The notes under the pieces were generated by a model. The model ran no database searches. It had not been told where the DNA came from and was given only the letters and a program-made list of their open reading frames with translations. A program made the translations under genes and the position numbers. Below are positions 37,746 to 51,478 of a stretch of DNA of 64,000 nucleotides, one piece after another (the first letter of the stretch is position 1; every line of letters begins with the position of its first letter). The stretch covers positions 1 through 64,000 of the forward strand of contig JAIVEQ010000015.1 of NCBI GenBank assembly GCA_023838465.1. The letters run 5' to 3'. The stretch is from Candidatus Thiodiazotropha sp. Its GTDB lineage: Bacteria > Pseudomonadota > Gammaproteobacteria > Chromatiales > Chromatiaceae.

Positions 37746-40562
37746 TCAACTTAGACGACCATGACACTGTTTATACTTTTTACCAGATCCACAGGGACAG
37801 GGTTCGTTTCTACCTATTTTCCGCCCGTCACGTACAAATGGCTGATGTTGTTCTGGCTCCTGATCCGCTTGGTCAGATACAGGGGCATCCTCACCAGAGA
37901 GGCCTTCAAAAGTCTCGTGCTTAAATTCAAACTCATTCACTTGAGGCTGAGGTTCCTGTAAGGCCATCTCTTCCGGCATCTGAACTCTGACTTTGGAAAG
38001 CAGACCGGTAACCTCCTGTTTGATGCTGTCCAACATGTTGGAGAACATTTCGAACGCCTCACGCTTATACTCTTGCTTCGGGTTCTTCTGCGCGTATCCA
38101 CGCAAATGAATACCCTGACGCAAGTAGTCCATTGCTGCGAGATGCTCCTTCCAGTGACTGTCTACAGTCTGTAGCATCATTGCCTTTTCAAACTGACGCA
38201 TATTCTCTTCGCCGACCAGTTGTTCCTTTTCCTGATAGGCATCGAGCAGGGTTTGATCAATCTTTTGCTTCAAGGTCTCCTCATGCAGGTTCCCATCATC
38301 ATCCAGCCATTGTTGGATAGGCCATTCACCGCCAAACAACTCGGCCATTGACTCACTCAAGCTGGGAACATCCCACTGCTCTTCGATGCTCTCCCGAGGA
38401 ATATGATTATGGAAGACATCATTCAGAACATCCTCACGCAGTGCCGTTATGGAATTGGAGATATCTGATGTCTCCATCAGTTCATTGCGCTGCTCATAGA
38501 CCACTTTCCGTTGGTCATTGGCCACATCATCATATTCCAGCAACTGCTTGCGGATATCGAAGTTACGTCCTTCCACCTTGCGCTGGGCATTTTCAATCGC
38601 TCGTGAGACCCAGGGGTGCTCAATCGCCTCACCCTTCTCCATACCGAGCTTCTGCATCAATCCACTCACCTTATCGGAGGCAAAAATACGCATCAGGTTA
38701 TCCTGCAGAGAGAGGTAGAAACGGCTTGATCCCGGATCACCCTGTCGACCTGAACGCCCACGCAACTGATTATCGATACGTCGGGATTCATGGCGCTCGG
38801 TACCGATTACATGCAAACCACCGGCATCCAGTACATGTTGATGACGTTTTTTCCAATCTTCTTTGTGCTCGGCTACGACGGCTGGATCGAGGTTTTCCCC
38901 CATGTCTTCCAGCTCTGTCTCCAGGTTACCGCCCAGCACGATATCGGTACCACGCCCTGCCATATTGGTAGCGATAGTGATAGCGCCCGGACGACCGGCT
39001 TGAGCAACGATACCCGCCTCCTGCTCATGGTGTTTAGCATTCAATACCTTATGATCTACATTGGCCTTTTGCAGCAACTCAGAGACCAGTTCGGAGGTTT
39101 CGATAGATGCGGTACCTACCAGTGCCGGTTGTCCACGCGTCACACAGTCCTGAACATCTTCCAGGATTGCCTGGAACTTCTCTTCGGGTGTCAGGTAGAC
39201 CAGATCCCCCATATCTTTCCTGATCATCGGCTGGTTGGTCGGTATAACAACCACTTCCAGACCATAGATCTGTTGGAACTCAAACGCTTCCGTGTCGGCA
39301 GTACCGGTCATACCTGACAGCTTCTTATAGAGGCGGAAGTAGTTCTGAAAGGTAATCGAAGCTAGGGTTTGATTCTCATTCTGAATCTCTACCCCCTCCT
39401 TTGCTTCAACGGCTTGATGCTGGCCATCTGACCAGCGACGACCGGGCATGGTACGTCCCGTGAACTCATCAACGATGACAATTTGACCCTCTTTGACGAT
39501 GTATTCCACATTGCGTTGAAACAGGGCATGCGCACGTAGCGCCGCATTCGCATGATGCATCAGGATAATATTGGCGGAATCATAGAGACTGGCGCCCACC
39601 TCCAACAGACCTGCCTCGGTGAGCATCTCCTCGACATGTTGGTGTCCTTCTTCACTGAAGTAGACTTGACGCGCTTTTTCATCCACCGAGAAATCACCGG
39701 GACCAAAATCAGGCTTACCCTCCTCGTTGGTGATCGGCGACTGCCTGGTGAGACGGGGAATAATCTTGTCAACCGCCTTATAGAGTTCCGAAGAGTCATC
39801 AGTGGGACCGGAGATAATCAGCGGAGTACGCGCTTCATCAATGAGGATCGAGTCCACCTCGTCGACAATGGCAAAAAACGGTGGACGCTGTACACGCTGC
39901 TCAGCACTGAAGGCCATATTGTCGCGCAGGTAGTCAAAACCGTACTCATTGTTTGTCCCGTAGGTAATATCTGCAGCATAGGCCTGCTGTCGATCAACCG
40001 GCCTCATATGAAGATAACCACCCGTTTTGCCGTCATACCCGGGATCGTATAAATAAGAGGAACTGTCCGGTCCCATACCACCCGAGGAGTTGATAACACC
40101 TGTGGTAAGACCCAGATAATCGTATATCCGCCCCATCCATGCCGCATCACGACGAGCCAGGTAGTCATTCACTGTCACGACATGCACACCCTTTGCCGGC
40201 AGTGCATTCAGATAGGCAGCCAAGGTAGCGACCAGGGTTTTACCTTCACCGGTCCGCATCTCAGCAATCTTGCCCTGATGCAGCACCATGCCACCGATAA
40301 GCTGCACATCGAAATGGCGCATCTGCATGACCCGGCGACCCGCCTCACGGACAACCGCGAAGGCCTCATGCATCAAGCTATCAAGTGTCTCTCCCGCTTC
40401 CAGTCGAGAACGAAACTCACCCGTTTTCTCTTTTAAGGCCTCATCTGAAAGCTTTTCTATGTCGGCCTCCAGTCCAGTGATCTGGGAGACCGTCTTCGAC
40501 ATGCGTTTGATCAGGCGCTCATTTCGGCTGCCAAAGATCTTTTTAAAGATGTTACTAACCAT
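37746..40562 (-). CDS. secA: Preprotein translocase ATPase SecA
   Basis: Motor ATPase that drives secreted proteins through SecYEG. The 938-residue product has NBD1 with Walker [14 protein letters not shown] (about 103-115), Walker [16 protein letters not shown], the preprotein cross-linking domain, NBD2 with [12 protein letters not shown] and [10 protein letters not shown], and the C-terminal zinc motif [13 protein letters not shown] that binds SecB. Length is normal. A possible sigma-70 promoter lies upstream on the minus strand: -35 TTGACA (40713-40718), 18-bp spacer, -10 GACTAT (weak). The 284-bp gap 40563-40846 otherwise holds no gene. Confidence 0.97.
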   Translation of the reverse strand: MVSNIFKKIFGSRNERLIKRMSKTVSQITGLEADIEKLSDEALKEKTGEFRSRLEAGETLDSLMHEAFAVVREAGRRVMQMRHFDVQLIGGMVLHQGKIAEMRTGEGKTLVATLAAYLNALPAKGVHVVTVNDYLARRDAAWMGRIYDYLGLTTGVINSSGGMGPDSSSYLYDPGYDGKTGGYLHMRPVDRQQAYAADITYGTNNEYGFDYLRDNMAFSAEQRVQRPPFFAIVDEVDSILIDEARTPLIISGPTDDSSELYKAVDKIIPRLTRQSPITNEEGKPDFGPGDFSVDEKARQVYFSEEGHQHVEEMLTEAGLLEVGASLYDSANIILMHHANAALRAHALFQRNVEYIVKEGQIVIVDEFTGRTMPGRRWSDGQHQAVEAKEGVEIQNENQTLASITFQNYFRLYKKLSGMTGTADTEAFEFQQIYGLEVVVIPTNQPMIRKDMGDLVYLTPEEKFQAILEDVQDCVTRGQPALVGTASIETSELVSELLQKANVDHKVLNAKHHEQEAGIVAQAGRPGAITIATNMAGRGTDIVLGGNLETELEDMGENLDPAVVAEHKEDWKKRHQHVLDAGGLHVIGTERHESRRIDNQLRGRSGRQGDPGSSRFYLSLQDNLMRIFASDKVSGLMQKLGMEKGEAIEHPWVSRAIENAQRKVEGRNFDIRKQLLEYDDVANDQRKVVYEQRNELMETSDISNSITALREDVLNDVFHNHIPRESIEEQWDVPSLSESMAELFGGEWPIQQWLDDDGNLHEETLKQKIDQTLLDAYQEKEQLVGEENMRQFEKAMMLQTVDSHWKEHLAAMDYLRQGIHLRGYAQKNPKQEYKREAFEMFSNMLDSIKQEVTGLLSKVRVQMPEEMALQEPQPQVNEFEFKHETFEGLSGEDAPVSDQADQEPEQHQPFVRDGRKIGRNEPCPCGSGKKYKQCHGRLS

Positions 40563-40846
40563 TAATCGGTGTTTCCGTCAGAGATGCGAAATTTTGGGAT
40601 CATACAGCAAGCGGTGGAATTGCTGAAGGATGGGCTTACAAAGCGTGTGATCGGTGTTTGCGCCAATGTGCATTTCATGGCGGTAAAAATAGTCCTTTTC
40701 AATCGAGAAATCTGTCAATGTGATATTGACGGACTCAGATATTATTATTTAGGGCATCTCCTAGTGGTTCAGTCGATGTCATACAGACCCTGGAGAGCTC
40801 CATCAAACCAATTCATTATCAATAGGTTACAAGGGTATAAAAGAAC

Positions 40847-41779
40847 TTATCCTTGATTACGCTTGGTGAGGATGTATTTTGTGGGATCAATCGTCTTGCC
40901 GTTGCGAACCACTTCAAAATGGACATGAGGTCCAGTGGATCTCCCAGTGGAACCCATCTCAGCAATGATCTGACCCTGTTTTATACGATCACCAATCCCC
41001 ACCAGAATCTCCTTGTTATGTCCATACCGGGTAATGTAACCCTTGCCATGATTGATCTCTATGAGTTTACCAAAACCATGACGATCCCCAGCCCAGGTCA
41101 CGACACCAGCAGCAACCGCGACAACACCAGAACCATCCTTTCCGGCAAAGTCCATCCCCTTATGCATTGTGCGCTTACCCGTGAAAGGATCATTACGCAT
41201 ACCGAAGTAGGAGGAGATCCAGCCTTTCTGTACCGGTCTGCCTGTAGGGTGAACAGAGTCTTCCAGGTTCGAATTCATGATCAGGTCTTCTAGCAGCATC
41301 AGTTGTTGTTGGCGATGTTCGACCATCAGTTCCAGATGCTCCATCTCCTGCAGAAGTTCCGGCAGGGCCGATTGCTGGCTGAGTGTCTGAATCGTCTCTG
41401 GACCACCCAAAGCAGGAGGCGTATCAAAACTGAACTGGTTTTTATCGAGCCCACCCATATCAACCAGTCGTTCGCCTAAAGCATCCAGACGCAATAGCTG
41501 AGATTGGAGTTGACCGACACGGATAGCCAAGGCATCTATTCCTCCCTGGGTATCAGTCTTGGCGTCATTCAAAAGCTGACGTTCCTTGGCAAAGGTCTGT
41601 TTCAAACTTGCTACCAATTGGTGCTCGGGAAACTCTGTGTCACCGACTCCAATCTGATAGCCGACCCAGGTCATACCCAGGCCGAAAATAGCCACAACCC
41701 CAACCACAATTGAGACACGCAGGCATCGCAATGCTGTGCTACAAGTTTGTCCTATTCCGCGTAAATATATGATATTCAT
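40847..41779 (-). CDS. M23 family metallopeptidase
   Basis: The 310-residue product has an N-terminal membrane segment (about 22-45, VSIVVGVVAIFGLGMTWVGY), a coiled-coil-like periplasmic region (about 60-165) and a C-terminal LytM/M23 domain with zinc ligands in HKGMDF (about 205-210) and GPHVHFE (about 285-291). The third His appears present in YITRYGHN, so the domain may be an active peptidoglycan endopeptidase. M23 proteins beside secA are a known arrangement in gammaproteobacteria. It is divergent from dciA. Confidence 0.88.
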   Translation of the reverse strand: MNIIYLRGIGQTCSTALRCLRVSIVVGVVAIFGLGMTWVGYQIGVGDTEFPEHQLVASLKQTFAKERQLLNDAKTDTQGGIDALAIRVGQLQSQLLRLDALGERLVDMGGLDKNQFSFDTPPALGGPETIQTLSQQSALPELLQEMEHLELMVEHRQQQLMLLEDLIMNSNLEDSVHPTGRPVQKGWISSYFGMRNDPFTGKRTMHKGMDFAGKDGSGVVAVAAGVVTWAGDRHGFGKLIEINHGKGYITRYGHNKEILVGIGDRIKQGQIIAEMGSTGRSTGPHVHFEVVRNGKTIDPTKYILTKRNQG

Positions 41780-41901
41780 CGATTAAATTAGGTACTTTTG
41801 CGCTTATATATGCTTAGTTGTCGGTCAAAAACCTCCGAACTTTATCACTTTCCAGGCAAAATGTGATTTTTTTTTATTACTATCTGCACTAAGCTCAGCC
41901 G

Positions 41902-42333
41902 ATGGATAGGGTCTCAAAAATAGTCGCCAATCATGTAGCGCCCGCTAAGCTAGGTAAAAGATTGTCAGCCCAGAAGGCACTCTACCAGCAGATAAAACGC
42001 TACCTGCCTATGCCACTGGACGCCCAGCTCAAAGCAGCTGTGCTGCAAGATGGTACCTTGAGTTTGTTCGTCATCTCTCCCGTTTGGGCCAGTCGATTCC
42101 GCTACCTGCTACCCCAACTGCAAAGGCAATTGCGGGAGAATGGCGTGACAGTGGACCTGTTGCGGACACGTATCTTACCCAGCGACACGGCTAAACCAAT
42201 CAGAACAATGCAGAAACAACGAATAAAACTGAGTAAGGAGAGCAGCAAACAGTTGCGCCAAGCGGCGGCATCCATCGATGACCAACCCCTCAGAGATGCC
42301 ATACTCAGACTCAGTCAGCATAGCGAAGACTAA
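41902..42333 (+). CDS. dciA: DciA-like replicative helicase loader (DUF721)
   Basis: DciA is the ancestral loader of DnaB helicase in bacteria without DnaC/DnaI. The 143-residue product has the DUF721 pattern: LYQQIKRYLPMPLDAQLKAAVLQDGTLSLFVISPVWASRFRYLLPQL, given here in part, including SPVWASRFRYLLPQL (about 59-73), then a basic, disordered tail from about 95. Position beside lpxC and secA on the opposite strand is conserved in many gammaproteobacteria. A strong terminator follows. Confidence 0.85.
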   Translation: MDRVSKIVANHVAPAKLGKRLSAQKALYQQIKRYLPMPLDAQLKAAVLQDGTLSLFVISPVWASRFRYLLPQLQRQLRENGVTVDLLRTRILPSDTAKPIRTMQKQRIKLSKESSKQLRQAAASIDDQPLRDAILRLSQHSED

Positions 42334-42337
42334 AAAG

Positions 42338-42365
42338 AAAAAGGCTGCATGAAAGCAGCCTTTTT
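42338..42365. terminator. Bidirectional intrinsic terminator between dciA and lpxC
   Basis: AAAAAGGCTGC and GCAGCCTTTTT form an 11-bp stem around ATGAAA between convergent genes. The T run on one strand and A run on the other let it end dciA and lpxC transcripts. Confidence 0.9.
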
Positions 42366-42387
42366 ATTAGAGCCTGTTCAGTTCAGG

Positions 42388-43305
42388 TCAGGAGATAGTG
42401 AGATGGGCTGGCTGCATGTAAGAGATTGGTGCATCTTCCGGCTCATCGAAGGTAATTTCCTCCCAGGCATCCTGCTGGTTTATCAACTCCCTGAGCAGAC
42501 GATTGTTCAAGGCATGCCCCGACTTATGGCCACTGAATGCACCGATCAGGCTATGTCCCAGAAGATAGAGATCACCGATAGCATCAAGGATTTTATGCTT
42601 CACGAACTCGTCTTCGTAGCGTAAACCATCGTCATTCATTATCCGGTAATCATCGACAACCACTGCGTTATCCAAACTACCACCGAGGGCCAGCTCTTTT
42701 TGTCTCAGCATCTCAATGTCACGCAGAAAACCGAAGGTTCGCGCGCGACTGACCTCTCTCACGAAGGAGGTAGATGAGAAGTCAACTGTTGCAAACTGGG
42801 AACGCTCTTTGAAAGCCGGATGGTCGAAATCGATGGAGAAAGAGACCTTGAATCCATCAAAGGGCTCGAAGCTGGCGCGCTTGTCACCCTCCTCTACTTC
42901 GACCTTGCGTTTAATACGAATAAACCGCTTGGCCTTGTTCTGTTCTTCAACGCCAGCCGATTGCAAAAGAAAGACAAAGGGACCAGCGCTGCCATCCATG
43001 ATCGGCACCTCTGCAGCACTGACATCGACATAGGCATTGTCGATACCCAGTCCAGCAAGAGCAGATAGCAGGTGTTCCACAGTAGAGACCCGAACACCCT
43101 CCTGGACCAGGGTACTGGAGAGTCGTGTATCACCGACGTTTTCAGCGCAGGCGCGTATTTCGACCGGTGGATCGAGGTCGACACGTCTGAAAATGATCCC
43201 GGTATCCGGAGCCGCCGGACGCAGGGTGAGGAAGACTTTCTCCCCTGTGTGCAGCCCCACACCCGTGGCGCGTATCACGTTCTTCAACGTACGTTGCCAA
43301 ATCAT
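42388..43305 (-). CDS. lpxC: UDP-3-O-acyl-N-acetylglucosamine deacetylase
   Basis: Zinc deacetylase making the committed step of lipid A synthesis. The start chosen at 43305 gives [21 protein letters not shown] and 305 residues, the usual length; an upstream ATG at 43347 would add 14 non-conserved residues. Zinc ligands are in [14 protein letters not shown] and [19 protein letters not shown] regions (His near 238, Asp near 242) and VEHLLSA (His79-like). [12 protein letters not shown] is diagnostic. It is the last gene of the dcw cluster, 206 bp after ftsZ. Confidence 0.96.
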   Translation of the reverse strand: MIWQRTLKNVIRATGVGLHTGEKVFLTLRPAAPDTGIIFRRVDLDPPVEIRACAENVGDTRLSSTLVQEGVRVSTVEHLLSALAGLGIDNAYVDVSAAEVPIMDGSAGPFVFLLQSAGVEEQNKAKRFIRIKRKVEVEEGDKRASFEPFDGFKVSFSIDFDHPAFKERSQFATVDFSSTSFVREVSRARTFGFLRDIEMLRQKELALGGSLDNAVVVDDYRIMNDDGLRYEDEFVKHKILDAIGDLYLLGHSLIGAFSGHKSGHALNNRLLRELINQQDAWEEITFDEPEDAPISYMQPAHLTIS

Positions 43306-43553
43306 CGACTTGCAGCTCCCTAGCTGTAATTCGCCATAAAGGCGCAAAAGTCGCGCATGCTAACACAAGCGAAAGGCCGGAGAAACTCCCGACCACCATC
43401 AGCCTGCATGCGCTGCCCAAGATCAGCCATCAGCTGATTACCTGCCCGATTCTACACCAACTGAGGGCTGTCCGGAAACACAAAATGCAACATGTTGCAA
43501 TTTTACAACGATTTCGTCATCCGCTCCACTCGGTACTAACCCTATCGCCTGCC

Positions 43554-44732
43554 TCAATCGGCCTGACGACGGAGGAATGCCGGGATGTCCAGATAGTCGA
43601 GATTGCCGTCGGCCGTTGCAGCGGTCGTCGAGCGATTGGCCTGCCCATTACGCAACACGGTCGGTCTCTCCAATTCCCGATAGTCGTCCGGTGTGGCCAT
43701 AGGATCTTCGGCATCGACCAGTTTTACCGGAGAGAGTTCCTCCACCTTGGCAGGCCGTGGTAATTCCGCCTTGACTCGCTCACCCAGACCGGTTGCAACC
43801 ACCGTCACCCGCATATCGTTCTGCATATCCGGATCGATGACTGTACCCACCACAACAGTGGCATCATCATCGGCAAACTCACGAACGGTATTACCCACCT
43901 CGTCGAATTCACCAATTGCCAGATTCAGCCCAGCTGTGATGTTAACCAGGATTCCCTTGGCACCAGCCAGATTGACATCCTCCAACAAGGGACTGCGAAT
44001 TGCCCGCTCTGCAGCTTCACGCGCCCGGTTGTCACCAGATGCTTCACCTGAACCCATCATGGCAGCACCCATCTCGGACATCACTGTCTTCACATCGGCG
44101 AAATCCACATTGATCAGACCAGGACGAGTGATCAGTTCGGCAATGCCCTGAACAGCATGCAGCAACACATCATTGGCGGCCTTGAAAGCGTTCAGCAGAC
44201 TCATCTCCTTACCAAGCACTTCCAGCAACTTCTCATTGGGAATGGTAATCAGCGAATCCACCTGACTACCAAGCTCCTCCATACCCTTTTCTGCAATCTT
44301 CATGCGTTTGCCACCTTCGAAGCCAAACGGCTTGGTGACTACTGCAACGGTTAAGATTCCCAGGTCTTTGGCCACTTGTGCGACCACAGGTGCAGCGCCG
44401 GTACCCGTTCCTCCACCCATTCCTGCGGTAATGAAAACCATATCCGCACCGGTCAATACCTCCTCGATACGATCCCGGTCTTCCATCGCAGCCTGTCTGC
44501 CAATCTCCGGGTTAGCACCAGCTCCCAAGCCTTTGGTGATATCGGAACCTAGTTGTAACAGGGTTCGTACTTCACTATTATGCAAGGCCTGCGCATCGGT
44601 ATTGGCACAGATAAAATCCACACCCTCAATCTCTCCGGTCAGCATATGGTTGATGGCATTACCACCCCCACCACCGACACCGATCACCTTAATCACAGCA
44701 TTTTGACTGTGCGTATCCATTAATTCGAACAT
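43554..44732 (-). CDS. ftsZ: Cell division protein FtsZ
   Basis: Tubulin-like GTPase forming the cytokinetic Z ring. The 392-residue product has the tubulin signature [10 protein letters not shown] (about 106-115), the N-terminal [13 protein letters not shown] (about 18-30), and [11 protein letters not shown]. The C-terminal conserved peptide [15 protein letters not shown], the site for FtsA and ZipA, is intact after an acidic/variable linker. It is separated from ftsA by a 187-bp gap rich in hairpins, which probably holds its own promoter or processing sites. Confidence 0.98.
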   Translation of the reverse strand: MFELMDTHSQNAVIKVIGVGGGGGNAINHMLTGEIEGVDFICANTDAQALHNSEVRTLLQLGSDITKGLGAGANPEIGRQAAMEDRDRIEEVLTGADMVFITAGMGGGTGTGAAPVVAQVAKDLGILTVAVVTKPFGFEGGKRMKIAEKGMEELGSQVDSLITIPNEKLLEVLGKEMSLLNAFKAANDVLLHAVQGIAELITRPGLINVDFADVKTVMSEMGAAMMGSGEASGDNRAREAAERAIRSPLLEDVNLAGAKGILVNITAGLNLAIGEFDEVGNTVREFADDDATVVVGTVIDPDMQNDMRVTVVATGLGERVKAELPRPAKVEELSPVKLVDAEDPMATPDDYRELERPTVLRNGQANRSTTAATADGNLDYLDIPAFLRRQAD

Positions 44733-44793
44733 TGTCTACCTCCTCAATCTGTCGCGCCTAACAGGTTAAAAATAATTTGTAACTATTCAGCAG

Positions 44794-44906
44794 CCCCGAT
44801 GTTTGGGGTTGTTGGATGGTTTCCTCCCCAACTTTTGGGGTTTCCAAAGGGGAGAACACCTACTCTCCACTTTGGTTAGTACCCGGAAACTTCGCTTTCG
44901 GGTACT
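44794..44906 (-). other. Hairpin-rich gap between ftsA and ftsZ
   Basis: Three stems lie in the 187-bp gap: CCCC/GGGG near 44794-44808; CCAAAG-GGAGA/TCTCC-CTTTGG (44844-44875) with one mismatch; and AGTACCCG/CGGGTACT (44878-44906). None is followed by a clear T run. They may stabilise or process the ftsZ transcript, or regulate it; ftsZ needs far more protein than its neighbours. Confidence 0.55.
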
Positions 44907-44919
44907 GGGCCGAAATAAT

Positions 44920-46155
44920 CTAAAAATTTCCTTGAAACCAATGTTTCATACGATCCCAAATTGCTTTCAATCCACCTTCATTCGCCAACTCGTGCCCACC
45001 CTGGGAACGATTCCGTTGACCAAACAACAACAACCCCACGCCGGTGGAGTAGATAGGATTACGCACTACATCAGAGAGTCCGCTGACATAGTGCGGTACC
45101 CCCAGCCGTACCGGCATGTGAAAAACCTCTTCCGCCAAATCGATAACACCTTCCATCTTCGAACTGCCACCGGTCAGGACCACACCGCCAGCAATGACAT
45201 CCTCGAAGCCGCTGCGACGGAGCTCTGCCTGAATCAGGGTCATCAACTCTTCATATCTGGGCTCAACCACCTCAGCCAGCGTCTGGCGTGACAGTCTCCG
45301 TGGTGGGCGTTCACCTATGCTGGGCACCTCAATCGTTTCATCGCTGGTAGCCAACTGAGTCAGGGCACAGGCGTACTTCATCTTGATCTCTTCGGCATGC
45401 TGAGTCGGGGTACGCATGGCCACTGCGATATCATTGGTTACCTGGTCGCCTGCTATGGGTATCACTGCCGTATGGCGGATTGCGCCACCGGTAAAGACAG
45501 CGATATCAGTGGTGCCGCCACCGATATCCACCAGACAGACACCCAGCTCCTTTTCATCATCGCTCAATACAGAATGGCTGGAAGCGAGCTGTTCAAGAAT
45601 TAGGTCATCAGCGTCCAGTCCACAGCGACGGATACACTTGACGATATTCTGTGCAGCACTGACAGCACCGGTAACCATATGGACTCTGGCTTCCAACCGA
45701 ACACCCGACATACCAATCGGGTCACGAATGCCTTCTTGTTCATCGATGATGAACTCCTGTGGCAGGATGTGCAGGATCTTCTGATCTGCAGGTATCGCCA
45801 CTGCACGGGCAGCATCAATCACCCGTTCCACATCACCCTGGGTAACCTCTTTATCCTTTATGGCAACGATGCCATGGGAGTTGAGGCTACGAATATGACT
45901 GCCGGCAATGCCTGCGTAGACTGAATGGATCTCGCAGCCCGCCATCAACTCGGCCTCCTCCACCGCCCGCTGTATCGATTGCACAGTGGACTCGATATTC
46001 ACCACTACGCCTTTTTTCAGGCCACGGGATGGGTGGGAACCGATACCAATGATCTCGATCCCACTATCTGCTTTGATCTCGCCAACAATCGCTACCACCT
46101 TAGAGGTACCGATATCGAGACCGATGATGAGGTTTTTCTCACTTCGTTTAGTCAT
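44920..46155 (-). CDS. ftsA: Cell division protein FtsA
   Basis: Actin-like ATPase that tethers FtsZ to the inner membrane and recruits later division proteins. The 411-residue product has the phosphate-1 motif IGLDIGTSKVVAIVGE (about 11-26), the phosphate-2 VDIGGGTTDIAVF (about 205-217) and VLTGGSSKMEG near 340. The C-terminal amphipathic membrane-targeting helix is visible as KAIWDRMKHWFQGNF. It follows ftsQ directly. Confidence 0.97.
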   Translation of the reverse strand: MTKRSEKNLIIGLDIGTSKVVAIVGEIKADSGIEIIGIGSHPSRGLKKGVVVNIESTVQSIQRAVEEAELMAGCEIHSVYAGIAGSHIRSLNSHGIVAIKDKEVTQGDVERVIDAARAVAIPADQKILHILPQEFIIDEQEGIRDPIGMSGVRLEARVHMVTGAVSAAQNIVKCIRRCGLDADDLILEQLASSHSVLSDDEKELGVCLVDIGGGTTDIAVFTGGAIRHTAVIPIAGDQVTNDIAVAMRTPTQHAEEIKMKYACALTQLATSDETIEVPSIGERPPRRLSRQTLAEVVEPRYEELMTLIQAELRRSGFEDVIAGGVVLTGGSSKMEGVIDLAEEVFHMPVRLGVPHYVSGLSDVVRNPIYSTGVGLLLFGQRNRSQGGHELANEGGLKAIWDRMKHWFQGNF

Positions 46156-48780
<2,625 letters not shown>

Positions 48781-48784
<4 letters not shown>

Positions 48785-48966
48785 TTAGAACGACTCTCAT
48801 CCCGTTGATGGTTCTCCATAGACCGAACCTTACCCACCACTTGAGCAGATTCAACTGAGTAACCAGGTGACAAAGGCTGTTTCAAAAGGGGTATTCCCGG
48901 CAGATTAGACTGTAGGGATTCACCACAGCCTTGATGCAGTCGTTTCATATCAAGTGTCTGCGCCAT
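48781..48966 (-). CDS. Unrecognised 61-residue protein coupled to murC and murB
   Basis: A 61-codon frame fills the space between murC and murB exactly. Its ATG at 48966 overlaps the murC stop (TGATG), with a GGAGGTGG ribosome-binding site inside the end of murC. Its stop overlaps the murB ATG (ATGA). The product is polar, with Pro, Ser and Gln, and no membrane segment or Cys pair beyond one Cys (QGCGE). I do not recognise it. The tight coupling on both sides suggests a translated gene and not a spacer, but it could also serve mainly to hand ribosomes from murC to murB. Confidence 0.6.
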
Positions 48967-50402
48967 CACTCCACCTCCTTACAAAGTAGATGTGGCAGTT
49001 CTGCCGCGATGGCACCGATACTGCCAGCCCCCAGGGTCAAAACAATATCCCCATCCTTGATCAAACCCTGTAACAGATCCGGTAACTCTTCTAGCGGTTC
49101 AATAAACACAGGGTCAACCTGACCACGGATGCGAATCGCACGACTCAGGTCACGTCCTGTTGCACCCTGGATCGGCTCTTCTCCAGCGGCATACACCTCA
49201 CTCAACACCAACAAATCCGCCTTCGACAGCACCTGGACGAAGTCTTCAAACTGCTCTTGGGTACGGGAATAGCGATGCGGCTGAAAGGCCAATAACAATC
49301 GTCGCTCCGGCCAACCGTCACGCACAGCAGCCAGGGTGGCAGCAATCTCCCGCGGGTGGTGAGCATAGTCATCAACCAACATGACCTGTCTATCACCCAT
49401 CTGACAGTCGCCCTTGGTCTGAAAACGTCGTCCTATACCAGCAAAATTTTGCAAAGCATTCTGGATGCTATCACTTTCTATATTCAGCTCCATTGCCACA
49501 CAGATAGCTGCCAGTGCATTCAAAACATTGTGTCGCCCTGGCAGGTTGAGCGTGATCTGGACTGGTGCTGTAAGGGCTTCCGCATGCAGTGTAAAATGGG
49601 TCTTCAAACCATCACTGGTAACCCCTTCTGCCCACACATCGGCGTCATCACTAAATCCATAAGTGGTCATCGGCCTGGTAATCTCCGGCAGCAGATTACG
49701 CACCTCATCATCAGCAATGCACATCACTGCCCTACCATAGAAAGGCAGGTGATGGAGAAACTCCAGAAAGGTATTGCGCAGGCGGTTAAAGTCACCGCCA
49801 TAGGTAGCCATATGATCTGCATCGATGTTTGTCACCACCGCCAACATCGGCTGTAGATAGAGGAAGGAGGCATCGCTCTCATCCGCTTCGGCTACCAGGT
49901 ATTCACCTTCACCTAAACGGGCATTGGCTCCAGCGCTGTTGAGTCTGCCACCAATGACGAATGTTGGATCGAGGCCGGCCTCTGCCAGAATACTGGTCAC
50001 CAGACTGGTTGTAGTGGTCTTTCCATGGGTACCGGCAACTGCAATACCATAGTGAAAGCGCATGATCTCAGCCAACATCTCAGCCCTGGGTACGACAGGT
50101 ATGCGTGCATCGCGAGCTGCTTCGACCTCAGGGTTGTCCTCTTGCACGGCACTGGAGATTACGACAGCATCCGCATTGCTGACGTGCTCCTGCTTGTGTC
50201 CTAGTTTGACCTCAGCACCCAACCGGGTGAGCCGCGACGTCACGTTGCTTTCTCGTTGGTCAGAACCAGTTACTTGGTAACCTAGATTGATCATCACCTC
50301 GGCGATGCCACTCATGCCCGCTCCACCAATACCCACGAAATGGATATGACGCATGCGACCCATGCTGTTGGGGGCATATCGATGGCGCAGCTGCTCACTC
50401 AT
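48966..50402 (-). CDS. murC: UDP-N-acetylmuramate--L-alanine ligase
   Basis: Adds L-Ala to UDP-MurNAc, the first peptide step in peptidoglycan precursor synthesis. The 478-residue product has an N-terminal [14 protein letters not shown] (about 25-38), the Mur-ligase P-loop [13 protein letters not shown] (about 118-130), [13 protein letters not shown] and [14 protein letters not shown] near 345. It overlaps murG by 4 bases and the small 61-codon gene by one. Confidence 0.97.
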   Translation of the reverse strand: MSEQLRHRYAPNSMGRMRHIHFVGIGGAGMSGIAEVMINLGYQVTGSDQRESNVTSRLTRLGAEVKLGHKQEHVSNADAVVISSAVQEDNPEVEAARDARIPVVPRAEMLAEIMRFHYGIAVAGTHGKTTTTSLVTSILAEAGLDPTFVIGGRLNSAGANARLGEGEYLVAEADESDASFLYLQPMLAVVTNIDADHMATYGGDFNRLRNTFLEFLHHLPFYGRAVMCIADDEVRNLLPEITRPMTTYGFSDDADVWAEGVTSDGLKTHFTLHAEALTAPVQITLNLPGRHNVLNALAAICVAMELNIESDSIQNALQNFAGIGRRFQTKGDCQMGDRQVMLVDDYAHHPREIAATLAAVRDGWPERRLLLAFQPHRYSRTQEQFEDFVQVLSKADLLVLSEVYAAGEEPIQGATGRDLSRAIRIRGQVDPVFIEPLEELPDLLQGLIKDGDIVLTLGAGSIGAIAAELPHLLCKEVE

Positions 50403-51478
50403 GACTTAATCATCTCCAGACAGTAACGTCCCACCTGCGCGGCCGCATCCGGCCTCGCCAGACTGCGTGCAGCCTTCGCCATGGCCAACAGTGTTTCTCT
50501 GTCCGAACAGAGACTGCCCAGCAGTTGGGCTAAATTCCTTCCATCCAGACTTGGTTGCGGTAAAAGTTGAGCGGCATTGGCATTCACCAGAAATTCGGCG
50601 TTTCGAGTCTGGTGATCATCTACTGCGTAGGGATAGGGGACCAGCACCGCACCTAGCCCAGCTGCTGCCAACTCTGAAACAGTCAAAGCACCGGCGCGAC
50701 AGATCACAAAATCTGCCCAAGCGTAGGCTTCTGCCATCTCTTTTTCGAAGGCTATAACCTCCGCCTTCACATTCAATTTCCGGTAGATATCGAGAGTTTC
50801 ATCGATGAGTTTCTCACCGGACTGATGACGTACCAGAGGACGTCGATTTTCAGGCATTAAAGCCAGCGCCTCAGGCACACTTTGATTGAGTGCTCGAGCC
50901 CCTAATGATCCCCCGAGAACCAGCAGCTTTATGGCTCCCTGGCGTCCCGTGAAACGCTTTTCAGGCTCTTGCAGGGCAATGATATTGTGACGCACTGGAT
51001 TACCAATGGTCTCCGCCTGGGCTTCAGCACCAAAACTTCCGGGAAAGGCTTCAAATACTTTGTTCGCAAATCGCGCCAGAATGCGGTTGGTCAGTCCTGG
51101 AGTGGCATTCTGTTCCTGAATGACCAGGGGTATCCGCATCAATCTTGCCGCGAGTCCACCTGGACCTGTAGCGAACCCACCCATACCAAGCACAAGATTA
51201 GGCTGGATCCGCTTAAGTACACGATATGCCTGCCATAGGGACTTAGTTACGATGAACGGTGAGGCCAATCGACGTTTGATACCTGTACCACGCACCCCCT
51301 TGACCTCGAGTGTTTCAAGTGGATAACCGTGTTCAGGAATCAGTTGAGTCTCCATGCCTGACTGGCTTCCCAGCCAAGTTATGCGACAACCCTGTTGATT
51401 CAACCAGTCAGCCACTGCCAGTGCAGGAAATAGATGCCCTCCGGTACCCCCGGCCATGACCATCACATGAGGCTCCAT
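50399..51478 (-). CDS. murG: UDP-GlcNAc:undecaprenyl-PP-MurNAc-pentapeptide transferase MurG
   Basis: Peripheral inner-membrane GT28 glycosyltransferase that converts lipid I to lipid II. The 359-residue product has the N-terminal [14 protein letters not shown] (about 10-23), [16 protein letters not shown], the linker-like IGNPVRHNI and the C-terminal donor site [23 protein letters not shown] (part quoted). It starts 16 bases inside ftsW and ends in a 4-base overlap with murC. Confidence 0.96.
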   Translation of the reverse strand: MEPHVMVMAGGTGGHLFPALAVADWLNQQGCRITWLGSQSGMETQLIPEHGYPLETLEVKGVRGTGIKRRLASPFIVTKSLWQAYRVLKRIQPNLVLGMGGFATGPGGLAARLMRIPLVIQEQNATPGLTNRILARFANKVFEAFPGSFGAEAQAETIGNPVRHNIIALQEPEKRFTGRQGAIKLLVLGGSLGARALNQSVPEALALMPENRRPLVRHQSGEKLIDETLDIYRKLNVKAEVIAFEKEMAEAYAWADFVICRAGALTVSELAAAGLGAVLVPYPYAVDDHQTRNAEFLVNANAAQLLPQPSLDGRNLAQLLGSLCSDRETLLAMAKAARSLARPDAAAQVGRYCLEMIKS

